Assembly (NCBI GenBank): GCA_015680685.1
Contig: MNCI01017783.1
Coordinates: 306,938-356,894 of the forward strand
Origin: Gnetum montanum
Taxonomy: Eukaryota > Streptophyta > Gnetopsida > Gnetales > Gnetaceae
Direction: 5' to 3'
DNA: 49,957 nucleotides
Below, one piece after another: positions 10,301 through 22,085 of the stretch. Positions within the stretch are counted from its first letter, which is position 1. The number at the start of each line of letters is the position of its first letter. The notes beneath the pieces were generated by a model, which worked only from the letters and a program-made list of their open reading frames with translations, ran no database searches and had not been told where the DNA came from. The position numbers were made by a program, and so were the translations under genes.

Positions 10301-11290
10301 GTTGATTAGGAAACTGATCTGAAAGTGATCCCTCCTCCTCTTTTTTGTTATGGGAAGGATCTTACATCATCTATGTAATATTGTCCAACTATGTATGCAT
10401 GGCTCTCAATGCATAATTAAGATATGAAATGGTTTAGACGAATTAGATGCTTGTAGAATTGGAGTTTCTATGAGCCTTTGCTTAAGTTGCTGAAATGCAT
10501 TCTTGCATTTTTTGGTGTAGAAAAATGAAGCATCCTTCTTTGTAAGCTCCACCAATGATTTGGCAACCTTGGAGAAATTCTCTATGAAGCATTGATAGTA
10601 GTTGGTGTGACCAAGGAATGACTAGACATCTTTAATAGTTTTTGGTTGGTAAGTAATTCCTTGGATGACCCTTATTTTCTTAGGGTCCACCTCAATCCCT
10701 ACTTGTGGTATTCTATGCCCCAAAATAGTGCCCTCATGGACCATCAAATGGCTCTTTTTCCAATTGAGTCAAAGGTTGATCTCCACACGTATTTTTAGCA
10801 CTTTCTCAAGATGGTCCAAGGCTTACTCAAATGTAGCACCATAGGTGGAGAAGTCATTCATGAAGACTTCTAGTCCACTATCAATTTGCTGCTAAAAGAT
10901 GCTTAGAACAAGGCATTGGAAGGTTACATGAGCATTGCATAGGCCAAAGGGCATCTTTCTGTATGCAAAAGTTCCCCAAGGATTTATGAATGTGGTTTTG
11001 GCTTGATCTTCAGGTGCAGTCTGGATTTGGTTTTAGTCACTATAACCATCCAAAAAGTTGTAGTTGCAATGCCTAGAGATGGTGTCCAACACTTGATCCA
11101 CAAATGACAATTGAAAATGATCTTTGTAGGTTGTCATGTTCAATATCCTGAAGTCAATACAAACCCTTCAATTACCACCTTTCTTTGGCACTATCACAAG
11201 TGGGCTAACCCACTCACTATCCACAATGGAATAGATGAACCTTACCTTGAGGAGTTGTTCAATCGCCTCTTTGACGATCTACTTCAGTTT
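10301..11290 (-). pseudogene. Reverse transcriptase region of element H pol (decayed), RNase H mostly missing
   Basis: Minus-strand translation gives the RT blocks in order: SEWVSPLVIVPKKGG (about 11220-11175), VCIDFRILN, FLDGYSDYNQI, TFAYRKMPFGLCNA (about 10970-10930), then the active-site block as FMND, with Asn at 10856-10858 in place of the first Asp of the DD pair. Thumb and connection follow to about 10480 (DVxSFLGHTNYYQCFI). Only about 150 bp separate the end of RT from the pre-integrase spacer, too short for the usual RNase H domain, so that domain is largely deleted. Many stops; non-functional. Confidence 0.85.
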
Positions 11291-11441
11291 AGGGTTCAAC
11301 TACTACTGCAACTACCTCTTTGGCTTTTATGGAGGCATCTATATAGATGTGATGTTGGCATATCCGTGGATCACTTTTGGTCAACTCGTGATATGACCAA
11401 GTAAAGGTTGTTGGTCATTTGTTGACCACCTTTAATAGCTT

Positions 11442-11715
11442 CTCTTTTTGTTCAAGAGCAAGATTGACATTGATTATAACCAACTTTCCATTTTTCATAA
11501 AAGCATATTCCATGCCAAAAGGTAGAGTTTTCAACACTAGGGGCTCTTGTTTAAAGCTCTTATGAATTTCCAACTCTCCTCTTTTTGTTCAAGAGCAAGA
11601 TTGACATTGATTATAACCAACTTTCCATTGTTCATAAAAGCATATTCCATGCCAAAAGGTAGAGTTTTCAACACTAGGGGCTCTTGTTTAAAGCTCTTAT
11701 GGATTTCCAACTCTT
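11442..11715 (-). repeat. 137-bp tandem duplication inside H pol
   Basis: Two head-to-tail copies (11442-11578 and 11579-11715) differ at only a few positions. The duplication falls between protease and RT. Its units are much more alike than any LTR comparison here, so it is probably a late event or an assembly artefact. Confidence 0.85.
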
Positions 11716-11879
11716 CCTAATAAGTGTCATCAAGTTCATCATCAAAGAGTTGGTGATGAACTTGCTTCGATTCATCCATGCCTTTGACAAGGTACTTTTC
11801 AAGCTCTTAGTTGATTTCATGCATATGGTTGAATTGCATTTTGCATCAGTTTTCAGCCATTGGGTGCCCTCCTATTTTG

Positions 11880-12480
11880 TGGCTATTGTGTATAGGTACC
11901 TTTGAATTTCAAACACATTTTCACACTGCTTGCATGTTGTGATTATTATGCTATTTATGAATCATATGGTTTGCACACAGTTGCACCCTGTGTCATTGTA
12001 CATGATTCATGGAACACACTTCTTCTCTATCTTCCCAAATTCATTTCCCTTGGAAATCTCCAAGGATAGGTCTCTGATTTCCAATAGTGCATCAATGGTG
12101 CTTAATCAAGCCCTTCCCATCATGATTGGGAAGCCCCCTTTATAGTTATCAACATAGATCACCAGGAAGTTAGTAGGATAGGACCACCCATAAATGATGG
12201 TCACAATGTCCTCCACAAATCCTAAGGAAATAGTGATGGACTAGTCTACCAACTTAAGATGAATTTTGATCTTCTTGAGTGGAGGTAGGTTTGAGGCTTT
12301 GTACATCTCATGGGACATTAAATTTACACTAGAAATAAAATCCATAAGAGCCTTGCAAGGCTCATTCCTAGCAATTTGCAGATACATTAGGAAACTCCTA
12401 GGATTAGATCTTTTTCTAGGAAGATGACCAACCTTTATCTAATCCATTACCTCATGGATCAACATGAGGGTATGCAATTT
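11880..12480 (-). pseudogene. Retropepsin-like protease of element H (decayed)
   Basis: Minus-strand translation shows a NPRSFLMYLQIA segment, then ALMDFISSVNLMSHEMY around the active site. The catalytic Asp survives (codon 12340-12342), but the following Leu-Gly seen in G's intact motif has become Phe-Ile. The later GFPIMMGRA and LSTIDALLEIRDLSL segments match G's protease. In-frame stops are present. Its role would be maturation of the Gag-Pol precursor. Confidence 0.75.
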
Positions 12481-12499
12481 GGGAGGCATTTGGTTTGAG

Positions 12500-14989
12500 G
12501 AAGACTCAAATGATGTATATGTAGAGGATGAGGGAAGAGTGAGGCTATTAGTCATGTATGTTTGTGAGGGCTTTGTAGGAATGTTGGCTCAAAAAATGAT
12601 CTTTTTTTAGATTTGTTCTCCAAACCATGTGGCTGAGGAGCTGGTTGTAAGTTAACAACCCTGGTTATGTTATGTTGCAATGGATAGGCTGAAATTGCAC
12701 CTTACATTCATGTGTAGAAGGGTGAGGAGGGTAATGAGGAAATGGGGATTTCCCTCTTGGAGATTGGGCCTTATAGTATTTAGGAAGATAGTAGTGATGC
12801 TAGAATGAAGCATGACTGAAAGAGTCACATAAAGAAATGAATTGTTAAACATAGTACACATATGGATCTAGCTACCAGTAAAGGTATTATTACCTTGGTG
12901 GTGGCATTCCCCATGACTATGGATGTTGCCACTGATGGTACTACTCATAAGGTTGTGGTGGATCTTCACTCAGATAGTAGGTTTGTTGTTGGTTGAACTG
13001 CCTAATGTTGCCTTGAGGATAAGGTAACCTTCTAGGTGCTTGTCTTCTTACCAATCTAGGGTTTACAGCATACACCCCAAACTCTTGCAAGTGTAACATA
13101 ATAGGAAAACATCTTTTTAGGATGTTTGTATTGGTAGATGTCACATCCAACATCATCATATAATTCAAAGCCCACAACCTCCTCTACAACAATAGCCTTG
13201 TCCTTACCCCTTTGGTGGGAATGTTCAGCTTTCTTCCTTCTCCTACGATCACAATCACTACTTTTCTTCTTGAATTATTCTACTATTTTTAGAGCTGTTT
13301 TGAACTTATCATCTAAAGAGCCCAAAATTTTTTCTACCTTAGTTGAAATTTCAAAAATATAATTTTGAGTCAAAAAGATCTTTTGCTACACCACTTCATC
13401 AAGTAGTGCCTCCTCCTTAGTATCATAGAACCAAACCTCTCTTTTACAAATGGAAGGATCCTAATTATACTCTTCCACACTTTCCCTTCTTTTCAACTCT
13501 CCTTCTTCTTTGGAAACCTTCTCAATGAGCCTTTGGATCTAATGGACTCTAAGTTTTAAAAGTATTCCTTGGGCATAGACCATTAGAGTTATCCTTGTTT
13601 ATGTGCAGAGTCCATCTATGATATGGTGAAGTTGCTCCTGTTGAGAATAACCATGGCTAGGACATCTATGCAAGAGAGAATAGTACTTACCCATGGTTGC
13701 ATCCAAGGGTTCATGTGTTCCTTATTTTTGACCTTGGATCTAGTTTCTTAGGTTGGACACTTGGGAGTATGTTTTATACTTGTCATGGAAGAGCTTAAGT
13801 ATCATACTCCATCGACAAATTCATTCCAGCTCCAAAGATTGATACCAACTTTTAGCTTCTTTGATTAGTATCCTTGGAAATAGCTTTAACTTTTGTCATT
13901 CATTTTCAATGTTTTATAAGGCACAAGCATCATGAAAGTTTTGAAGATGATTTTGTGGATCTGAGTTGTATTTCCCTTCAAACTTAGGGATATTATTCAT
14001 ATGCAATCACTTGATTTTATTATCTTTCACATGCCTCATTGGGATTCTCACTACCTCTAAAATGCTTTGCATGTTCCTCATTGCCAACAAAGGCTCATCA
14101 TGATCATAGCCTCTATGATGTTCATGATGCCCATGATGCCCTTCTTTGTCCCTCCTTTCATGGTGGCAATCCCCCCTTGATTTCCCACACCACTAATATC
14201 TACTAGTTTGATGAGTCCTACAGTCATCTCTATCCCATCGATCATCTCCATGATGGTCATGTCCTCTATGGCTTTAATCAGAGCTAGAGCAAGAAGAGGA
14301 TGAGGATGTTGAAGGTGAAGAGGAGGAAGGAGAACCAACACCATCATGGTACATGCTACCCCTTCTTCTTTGGTCATGGCCATGATCATCATGTCTATCC
14401 ATGTTCTTACCTTGATTTCCATCTTTAGAGTCCCTATGATCATGGAACCCATTCTTTCTTGAACTAGGATTATTTATAATAAACTATAAATTCTAGTTTA
14501 AGCCCCCTTCATCAAAGCTAAGGGGAAGAGAGTTAGTAAATTAAGAATCCCAAAAAAGGGATCCTCTTCTTCTTTTTGGCCTAACAGGAATAAGGGCTTA
14601 TTGAACTATTTCCATTTCAAAAATTTATAATGCCTCTCCTGTTACCGATCTCTTTTGCATTGTGCCTCAATGGGATGATAATCCTGATAGTCATGATCAT
14701 GCACAATGTATTTAGCATTGAACCCTTAGTTGCACAACCTCATAAGAGTTTGGAGTAGCATCATAGGAACTGATCTATCAGGTGACAACACAATTTTGCC
14801 CTCCATGTTCCTCCATCACAACTATTCATCCTAATTTAGGATGAAGGTGAAGTCTAGTACATACTCATCAGGATGAGTATATACCACTCTGCATTGTTGG
14901 GACACTGGTGGATTTGTCCCCACATGCCTTTGTTAATTAGATGTATGCTTAAATGGCAAGGGAGAATCAGCCCTATGAGAAGAAGACAT
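12500..14989 (-). pseudogene. gag of element H (decayed)
   Basis: The start is taken as the minus-strand ATG at 14989 (MSSSHRADSP), homologous to G's start. VYTHPDEYVLDFTFILN follows (about 14880), then an S/H/D/R-rich low-complexity stretch (about 14330-14080), then the capsid-like region (about 14060-13480: FHDACALQNIENE, AKSWYQSLELE, FHDKYKTYSQV, HIIDGL). The zinc knuckle (about 13140-13095) is degenerate: two of the three cysteines of CX2CX3HX4C are replaced (Tyr, Phe). Many stops and frameshifts. Confidence 0.8.
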
Positions 14990-15118
14990 TTTAGAACTTT
15001 GATAATAGGGTGCTTATAATATACTTTGTTAGTTGAACACTTTAGCATTGATAGGTTCATTATAAAATCATTGAATAATTTTCACTAAGTTCTAGATAGT
15101 GCACATAGGTAACTAAAT

Positions 15119-15136
15119 TTCCTGGCAATGGCACCA
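15119..15136 (-). other. Primer-binding site, element H (tRNA-Asp type)
   Basis: Minus-strand TGGTGCCATTGCCAGGAA, one base inside the 5' LTR. It differs from G's perfect tRNA-Asp match at a few transition positions. Confidence 0.75.
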
Positions 15137-15137
15137 A

Positions 15138-15983
15138 TGATGAGCAACAAGTATATCCTATGCCCAATCATATGAATCACTATCGTTCACTGAGTGATCT
15201 AGTTGAATTCCATAGAATTTAGCTCTTTAAGTACACTAGGTTTAGGGAGTGAATCTAACCATTGCAATTTTTATCTTGTCAATTCCACTTATGAAGTGCA
15301 AGTGTATGGTTAAGTGTAATTAAGGCATATGATTTTTATCATTGTATCTTTTATGTGTTAAGCCATCTAAGAACAAGAATAAAGCAATTAAATGTTTAAT
15401 TAATATAATAACTAGCTAATATTTAACTAATCCTAACATAAGCATCAATTCCCACATTTCGTATACATCTTGAACACATTGCAACACTACTAGGTTACCA
15501 AGTGTGAAGTGCTATTGGGACTACCAAGCATTAACATAAGCTCAAAGTGGTTGTACTTATGTTCGTTAATTAATCACTATTAATCAGTTAAGTAAAATTT
15601 ATTAAAGTAAGGTGCATGAATAATAAATGCATAAGGAAACATAAAGCTATTCCAAGTGTTGCAAGGTTTGATCAGAAAAGCTCATCTTTATTGTCATTCA
15701 CACTGAGGTGCTTAGGTTCATCAGCACTCAAATAAAGATCTATATAGTTCTTTAACTCCTACTATGGGCACTCAGAAAATATTCTAACTTTCAGAAAGAA
15801 AAACTATAAGAGCTTTGCTACAACTAATGGAAGAATGGGATGAATCATGTATCCAAGTGCTATATTTCTACGTACGCATGCATCCTATGATATTAGATAT
15901 TTGATAACATAGCATGGGCTACAATATCGAGGCTCAGATATCAAAGCTTCAATATTGGGACCTAGGAAGAATATGATTCATCA
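15138..15983 (-). repeat. 5' LTR of element H (846 bp)
   Basis: On the plus strand it begins TGATGAGCAAC (15138) and ends GATTCATCA (15983). The primer-binding site lies just inside. Decayed GATATC-type repeats occupy about 15890-15960. Its inner 453 bp match the truncated copy at 6285-6731. Confidence 0.88.
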
Positions 15984-16829
15984 ATGAACATACAAGCGAT
16001 GGATTTACTTGAAGCAAATATCTTGACATTATGAATAAACTATTATTTTGCCTTACGTATGCCCTCTTCCTAGAGCATTATTGATGGAATATAATAGAGA
16101 GTCAATACATAATGCTAAATAATATTTTATGGGTTCTTATTAGAATGCACAAGGAATGAAATTTGAAAGGGTAAGAGGAGAATGCATGGAAAACAATAAT
16201 CCATGAGAATTCAAAAATATTTTACATTATAAGATTTATTTCCAAACTTATAATTAGTTATCCTTCTCACCAAAATTATTATGGAATACATCAAATCTAA
16301 TATGGTGACTTGGATAATTTTCAATAAAGTAGATGAACCAAAATTCATCTTCATTTTTGCAAGATTTTCTCAGCCAAATTATAGATATATATTTTAAATA
16401 TATAACTAAGCTAGTTTAGCATTACCCATACACTCTCTCTAAAATGTTGTTATGGATGGACTATTATTATTCAATATTATCAATCAAGTCTCCCTAAAGT
16501 GTTATGAATAGAATAATATTTAGTGTTACTAATCTCTAACTAGTAGTTACCTCTTTGCAAAAAAGTATTTAAGTAGAATATAATAAAATAATTTCATATA
16601 TTAGAGGTAGAACACATAAGTAGAATATAACATTGTATCAAGTTCATGTTTACTACATAGATTATAAATATATTTAGTCATAATTCTAATTCCTATAACC
16701 TAGTCAATTTATATAATCATATTTCTTTGTGCATGATAGGTTGCAATTTTAACTTTGTACTTGAAACACTCCTATATTTGTATATATATTCTACCAAAGT
16801 AAAATTTTAGTTTTATGTCCTTCCATAAC

Positions 16830-17045
16830 CTTTACTAGTGTATTCCAAGGAGCATAGAATAGAGAAATTAAGATCAAAGGTGTCATCATCATCATCATCC
16901 TACACTTATCTCAACAAGACGGAGTTGTCTATGAGTTCAAAGGTTTTTATATTAGCTTTATTTCATTTCATAATATTTTCTAGCTTATTCCATAATCCTT
17001 TTGTAGTAATAAAATTAAAGCTTCATTTGATTTTGCACTTCATTT
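16830..17045 (-). pseudogene. Possible Ty1/copia gag fragment
   Basis: Minus-strand translation from about 17010 gives TTKGLWNKLENIMK, then FSILCSLEYTS near 16850 after an Asp run. This order (W-LE block, then LLCSLP-like block) recalls the gag domain of plant copia elements. The segment is short, with several stops, and part of the domain is missing. The plus-strand 85-codon frame over the same bases is Phe/Leu-rich and unsupported. Confidence 0.3.
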
Positions 17046-17174
17046 TTCCATCTCTCCAAAACCTTCTCTTTAATAATTTTCTGAGACTATTCTAAATTCA
17101 TTATTGCTCTACAATTTTAAATATTCTATCTAAATTAATAATAATATAATTTTAGATATTTAGGGATCACCATT

Positions 17175-17246
17175 TGAAGTGATGGTAAGGTACTTGTTTC
17201 TCAATTACAAAGACTTAGATTTGACCCTAGGCATAGCTACTCAAAG
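17175..17246 (+). repeat. SINE-like tRNA-derived unit 1
   Basis: TGATGGTAAGGTACTTG (box-A-like) is followed at about 35 bp by GATTTGACCCTAG (box-B-like). Related units lie at 33258, 34280 and 35838. Decayed, with no clear tail. Confidence 0.35.
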
Positions 17247-17442
17247 AGGTTAAGCTTCTTTCATCCATTGATCTTCCTTGAACCCTAGTTAACAAGGTAA
17301 GTATTAAGGCTTTGGGTGATGATCTCTATATTATCAAATATTTCAAATATCTTTCAAATAAATAAGGTTTAATAAATAATTACATGCTCCTTAAGGAACT
17401 ATCCTAACAACATTAGATCTTTATCTACAAACATAACTAAAA

Positions 17443-17447
17443 TTAGG
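17443..17447. repeat. Target site duplication, left copy, element B
   Basis: TTAGG directly before the 5' LTR start; the identical TTAGG follows the 3' LTR at 25949-25953. Five bp is the usual size for gypsy elements. Confidence 0.92.
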
Positions 17448-18154
17448 TGATGAGTCATGAATTGTTGGCTGCGATATCACACCCATGATATCGCATACAC
17501 TATATCACATACATGATATTGTAGCTTGTCTCCCCATCTATAAATACAAAGTAGGAAAATTTGGTAGGTAGTTTTTAAATTTTTTAAGTCTAAGCTTAGT
17601 AGTTTTGTAGAGACTTTTTTTCAGTTTTACTCTCAACCCTTTTCTCCTAGTGCATGCCCGCAGTGTGATGATTGTAATTGTACAACATCCTCATTCAAGT
17701 GTGATGTACTTGGACATGCACATGATCGGCAATAAATATCAAGATTACTTCATCATTACAACATCCACTTAGCTTATTTATTTATTTATTTAATTGTTAT
17801 TGCTATTTATTGCTTTCTTAGTTAATATCTCTCTACCCTTATTTCCTAGTAACACAGAATAAGTATGACTAAATCACAAGCATTTAAGTGTGACTACTTG
17901 GTAACCTAGTAGCGTACTTAGGCCATGCGCTTGGTAATCCTAGTGGTAGTCATGCACGAGGTACAAGATGTGTATGGATGATTAAGGAACAGATGCTCAT
18001 CGCACTTAGGCTAGCTGAGATTCTCTCTCACTCACTCTCTCTCTCCTAGCTTAGTTAATATTATTTTCCATCATACCCAAGAGTAGCATTAGTGTAGGAA
18101 CACATCATACACCTCACTTTGGACTAAACCATACGTGACAAAGCTAATACTAGT
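17448..18154 (+). repeat. 5' LTR of element B (truncated by assembly gap)
   Basis: Matches the first ~717 bp of the 3' LTR (25085-25801). It contains the GATATC array (about 17471-17525) and TATA box CTATAAATAC (17538-17547). Many differences from the 3' LTR are transitions at CG sites inside the palindromes. By comparison the LTR would end near 18310, inside the gap. Confidence 0.9.
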
Positions 18155-18580
18155 NNNNNNNNNNNNNNNNNNNNNNNNNNNNNNNNNNNNNNNNNNNNNN
18201 NNNNNNNNNNNNNNNNNNNNNNNNNNNNNNNNNNNNNNNNNNNNNNNNNNNNNNNNNNNNNNNNNNNNNNNNNNNNNNNNNNNNNNNNNNNNNNNNNNNN
18301 NNNNNNNNNNNNNNNNNNNNNNNNNNNNNNNNNNNNNNNNNNNNNNNNNNNNNNNNNNNNNNNNNNNNNNNNNNNNNNNNNNNNNNNNNNNNNNNNNNNN
18401 NNNNNNNNNNNNNNNNNNNNNNNNNNNNNNNNNNNNNNNNNNNNNNNNNNNNNNNNNNNNNNNNNNNNNNNNNNNNNNNNNNNNNNNNNNNNNNNNNNNN
18501 NNNNNNNNNNNNNNNNNNNNNNNNNNNNNNNNNNNNNNNNNNNNNNNNNNNNNNNNNNNNNNNNNNNNNNNNNNNNNNNN
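18155..18580. other. Assembly gap (N run)
   Basis: 426 Ns. It hides the end of the B 5' LTR, the primer-binding site and the start of gag. The true length is unknown. Confidence 0.95.
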
Positions 18581-20214
18581 CATGGAACAACATTGATAAC
18601 AATTGACAAAAACTCAAGCTCTTTCCTATGACACTCGTTGGCCAAGCAAAAGTATGGTATAGATTGTTAAGACCAAATTCAATACGACATTGGCCAACAA
18701 TGGTAGAACTCTTTAACAAAAGATATCAAACCTACGTAAGAGTGTTGGCCTTGAGGAAACAAATCCAAGAGTGGAAACAAGCACAGCATGAACCTTTGGA
18801 CATGGCCTTAGAAAGATATTATGCATTGTTAAACAATTGTCCAGGCCATGAGTTCTTTGAGGAAAGGCTAATGTACCATATCATTGATGGGCTTCGTTGT
18901 GAAACAAGAGAGACCCTAGGGATGTATGCCCAAGGTCAACTATACGAACTATGAACCCATCAATTCCAAGAGCTTATTAAGTAGGTAGGAAAAGAAGAAG
19001 GAGAAATGACTAGATGGGGGAGTGTTGAAAAACATCAACAGGACCAAAATCTCAACTTAACATAGGCCCATAATCACAAAAGGGAGGAGTCAACCTATCT
19101 CAAGGAGGAAGAACCATCTTTGCCAATACAAAAATCATTAGAGGAAATCAAGGCAAAGATCAATAAGATGCTAGAATGGACACATAAAAAGTGTAGAGAA
19201 TATATCAATATTATTGGAGATAGAGTTTTGACAACCCTAGAAGTAGGGCAAATTGCCATTAGACAATCAGAAAGAAGGGATGAAGAAAATAAGAGTTCAA
19301 TTGTCAATCACATGTATGAATGCAACATTTGCCTATATGATCACCCCAAGGGCCAATGCCCAATCTTGTTACATTTATATGAGCATTGGGGAAGCATGTT
19401 ACACCCAGAGTTCATACAGAGATACTCTGTTCAATCACAGTGGAAACAATCCCAGTCATGGGGGAAGCCATCCCTAAACTAGAGACACCCTTTATATCAT
19501 CCGAATCTAAATGCTTATCTAGTCCAACATCCTATTTCCCCAACTGGGTCAACATACTCTATCTTGTCGCATTATCATTCTCCTCAATACTATCAGCCCA
19601 TGTCCTCAGCATAACCACCGCCTTGTGTATCTTACACTTCTTCTAAATTTCAACATTCTTATCCATTCCCTTCTTCTGCATTACCACCAATTGTTCCTAA
19701 AGTGTTTGCACCACAGCAACAACCCACAAACGTTACTTGTGCTACTATTGCCAACAGCAGTGAGAGACCTTCTCAACATCAAAGGCATCCCTTCTTTAGA
19801 CATGACCGTAGGAAGGGACAACATAGTTCCAAGGCCACTACATTCTCCAACTTAGCACAAGTCCAACACTATGGTGCATCCTTCTCTTAGAACCCAACAC
19901 CCCATGTCACTTCATCAAGGCCACCAATTAACACTCCAACAACCATATGGCCCAATGAATACAGTGATGGAGGGTGACATCCCAATCCTTACATATCATC
20001 TTACGGTCTCAAGTGTCATAGTGGCTCAACTCTTTACCAGGGAACAACATCTTACAAAGTGCCCCACTATGCTTACTATAATCAAGTGTGTGAACCCCAA
20101 TGGGGTAAGTATGATCAAGTTTCAATATTTCCAACATGCAAGGATCCTCATCTTTCAATTATTAATCCTTGCCATGCTCAATTGTTTATTTATGGGGGAT
20201 ATCCCCCATTCTAA
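18581..20214 (+). pseudogene. gag of element B (5' end in gap, decayed)
   Basis: The capsid-like region begins at the gap edge: LKLFPMTLVGQAKVWY, WPTMVELFNKRYQTY, EPLDMALERYYALLNNCPGH, HIIDGLRCETRETLGMYA (18590-18930), then a helical, charged stretch (19120-19300). The zinc knuckle CNICLYDHPKGQC (19321-19359, CX2CX3HX4C) is intact. A long Pro/Ser/Tyr/His-rich tail ends in YGGYPPF and TAA (20212-20214). A few stops (for example after LYEL at 18954) and frame changes break it. The role would be particle formation and RNA packaging. It is homologous to the gags of G and H but clearly diverged. Confidence 0.85.
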
Positions 20215-22085
20215 TAACAAGCATGATTAATAAATATTTTTTCATTTTCTTTAATTTTACAATTTTTTGTTTTCCAGTTTTTCATTTTTTTTAATTTCTT
20301 GTTTTATATTTTTGTCTTTTTATCTTTTTCTAAGTAATCTTATCTACGAATAAAACACTCATGTGGCTCGTTGGTTGAGGTGTGTTCTATGTTATCAAGT
20401 CTTTAGTGATTAATTATTTGGATAGTGAGCCCATTACACCGACTCATCCATTCTACAAATAAGAGGTTCTGTTCAAGGGTACAGTGATATTCTTGACATT
20501 CTTAAAAATTAAAATTAATTTTGTGTTCATTATACCCAGAATGAAGAAGGATGGATAAAGAGAGAATGAGTAGGGTGTGACATCAAGGGGACTTGCAAAT
20601 TCTCTTTGGTGACATCTATGAGATTTATCATGCAACGTGGTTGTACTATGATCCTTGTAGATCTAATGCAAAATGGGAGTAAGAGTAATCAAAAGGCACT
20701 CAAAAATCCAAAGCTGTTCTAGGGGGTTCCACTGGAAAGACATGCACCCATGCCTAAAGGTTGGCAGCTTCTCTAGATTCAACAATTGAAAAAAAGCAAA
20801 TAAAAAATAAAAAAAAACAACAAAGAAAGTGCCGCAAAGCAAAAATCACTCCTCCCTTGAATAAAATGCTAAGTGATCATATGCCTTATTGTTTTGGTAC
20901 TCTCATCATCGCTCATCATGGGATGAAACAACGCATGGTCACTGATTAGAGGAATGGACTTGGTCCTGATCTTGGAATGATGGGTTAATGACACATTAAT
21001 TATGCTTTACACGTGGGATTCATTGTGTCCTAGGTCAGTTACCTCATGTCCCAATCTCTACAATCCCTTCTATACCCTGTCACATCTCGATGTTCATGTA
21101 ATTGTAGCTCGTGTCTCATGTAGCGTAGAATTTCTACCTCATTCTAGTGATACTTACATGTGTGTGTTTTATGGAACCAGTGTGGATTACATTTAACCCT
21201 TTTAGTGCCTACGGACATTTTTAAGTGTAGTTACGCAAGGGCATTATAGGTTGGAACCTACTTTGGGGAGGACCCACTTGCATAATTTTTGTAATTTTCA
21301 CTCATAACACATCTTTCACACACCATCTATTACCCTCAGCATATTTTCAACAATATTCTTTCCCTTATTACTATCCCTCCAATTCGAACATTCCTATGAA
21401 CCATCACATAGCCTTTTTCTCTCCCTTACCACCCGAGGTCCTTATTGATCAATTCCGCACCATCATAATTTTCATGCCTTCAAAACTAATTGAATTACCC
21501 TCTAACACTCATCTAGATGTCCTTAATTTACATTGTTTCATTTCAGAAAAATCTTGACAATTTTTTGTATTCCATAAATTCCCTAACATCGATAGGCCGC
21601 GATATTGCATCTCAAATATATATATATATACACAACCCCCTTGTGCTACTTAACATCATTTGCAACTGTTCACATGGAGGAGGTTTTTCCAATTTCTCTA
21701 TATGACTCACGATTGCACATCCCTTGCTTTCATATCCATAACTTGCTCACTAGTCCTCTAATTTTCATTCTGTTTGAACCTACTTGAACCCGAAGTGTTC
21801 AGTTCAGTCATGGGGGAGGGGCACATGCCGAATAGCGCATAACTTTTTTGAAATTTTTGATTGCCTAAAGGACATTATCAAGGGTAATTAGTTACAAAAT
21901 TAAGGATAAATGTGTCAAAAAAATTTCATCCCCTTAGTTATACCAGGAAACTAGATTTGGAAACAACCTAAGCAAAGAGGATTCAATATTATAATCTTTC
22001 AGGGACATTTGAATTAATGTCACATGGAAATAAAGAAATTCCATTAAGGAAATTAGTAAGGTATAACCTAACTTTGGAAACAACC
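20215..22085 (+). other. Non-coding spacer between gag and ORF2, element B
   Basis: Same order as A's spacer: T-rich tract (20230-20330), A-rich tract (about 20785-20825), conserved CTTTGGGGAGGACCCAC block (about 21260-21276), a short GATATT/CGCGAT block with an (AT)n TATA-like stretch (21594-21632), and an internal polypurine-like block (21807-21820). Compared with D, about 21 bp holding the splice-acceptor-like CAG and the ORF2 ATG are missing near 22100. Confidence 0.65.

Larger units (their letters stand above)
6285..15983 (-). mobile_element. Element H: decayed autonomous Ty3/gypsy element (gag-PR-RT-IN), Tat/Athila-like
   Basis: Read on the minus strand: 5' LTR (15983-15138), tRNA-Asp-type primer site, gag from 14989, protease, RT, integrase, long 3' region, polypurine tract, and a 3' LTR (6731-6285) truncated because A sits inside it. 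It is the only element here that retains recognisable RT and integrase. Stops occur throughout and catalytic residues have mutated, so this copy is dead. It represents the type of element able to supply enzymes in trans to A-D and G. Confidence 0.88.
15984..17442. other. Older sequence between elements H and B
   Basis: AT-rich and without an intact gene. About 16147-16420 matches 33896-34190 in the same orientation, so both belong to an older dispersed repeat. A motif resembling CTAGAGCATTATTGATGG recurs at 16075, 16437 and 16494 and, inverted, near 33600-33650. A possible copia gag scrap and a SINE-like unit are listed separately. Confidence 0.5.

Noticed and set aside
14078-14452. 124-codon minus-strand frame rich in Met/Ile
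   Set aside because: It is a shifted frame of the S/H/D/R-rich region of H's gag; the gag frame explains the sequence.
18089-18719. Long open frames over the N gap at 18155-18580
   Set aside because: They are open only because Ns translate as unknown residues.
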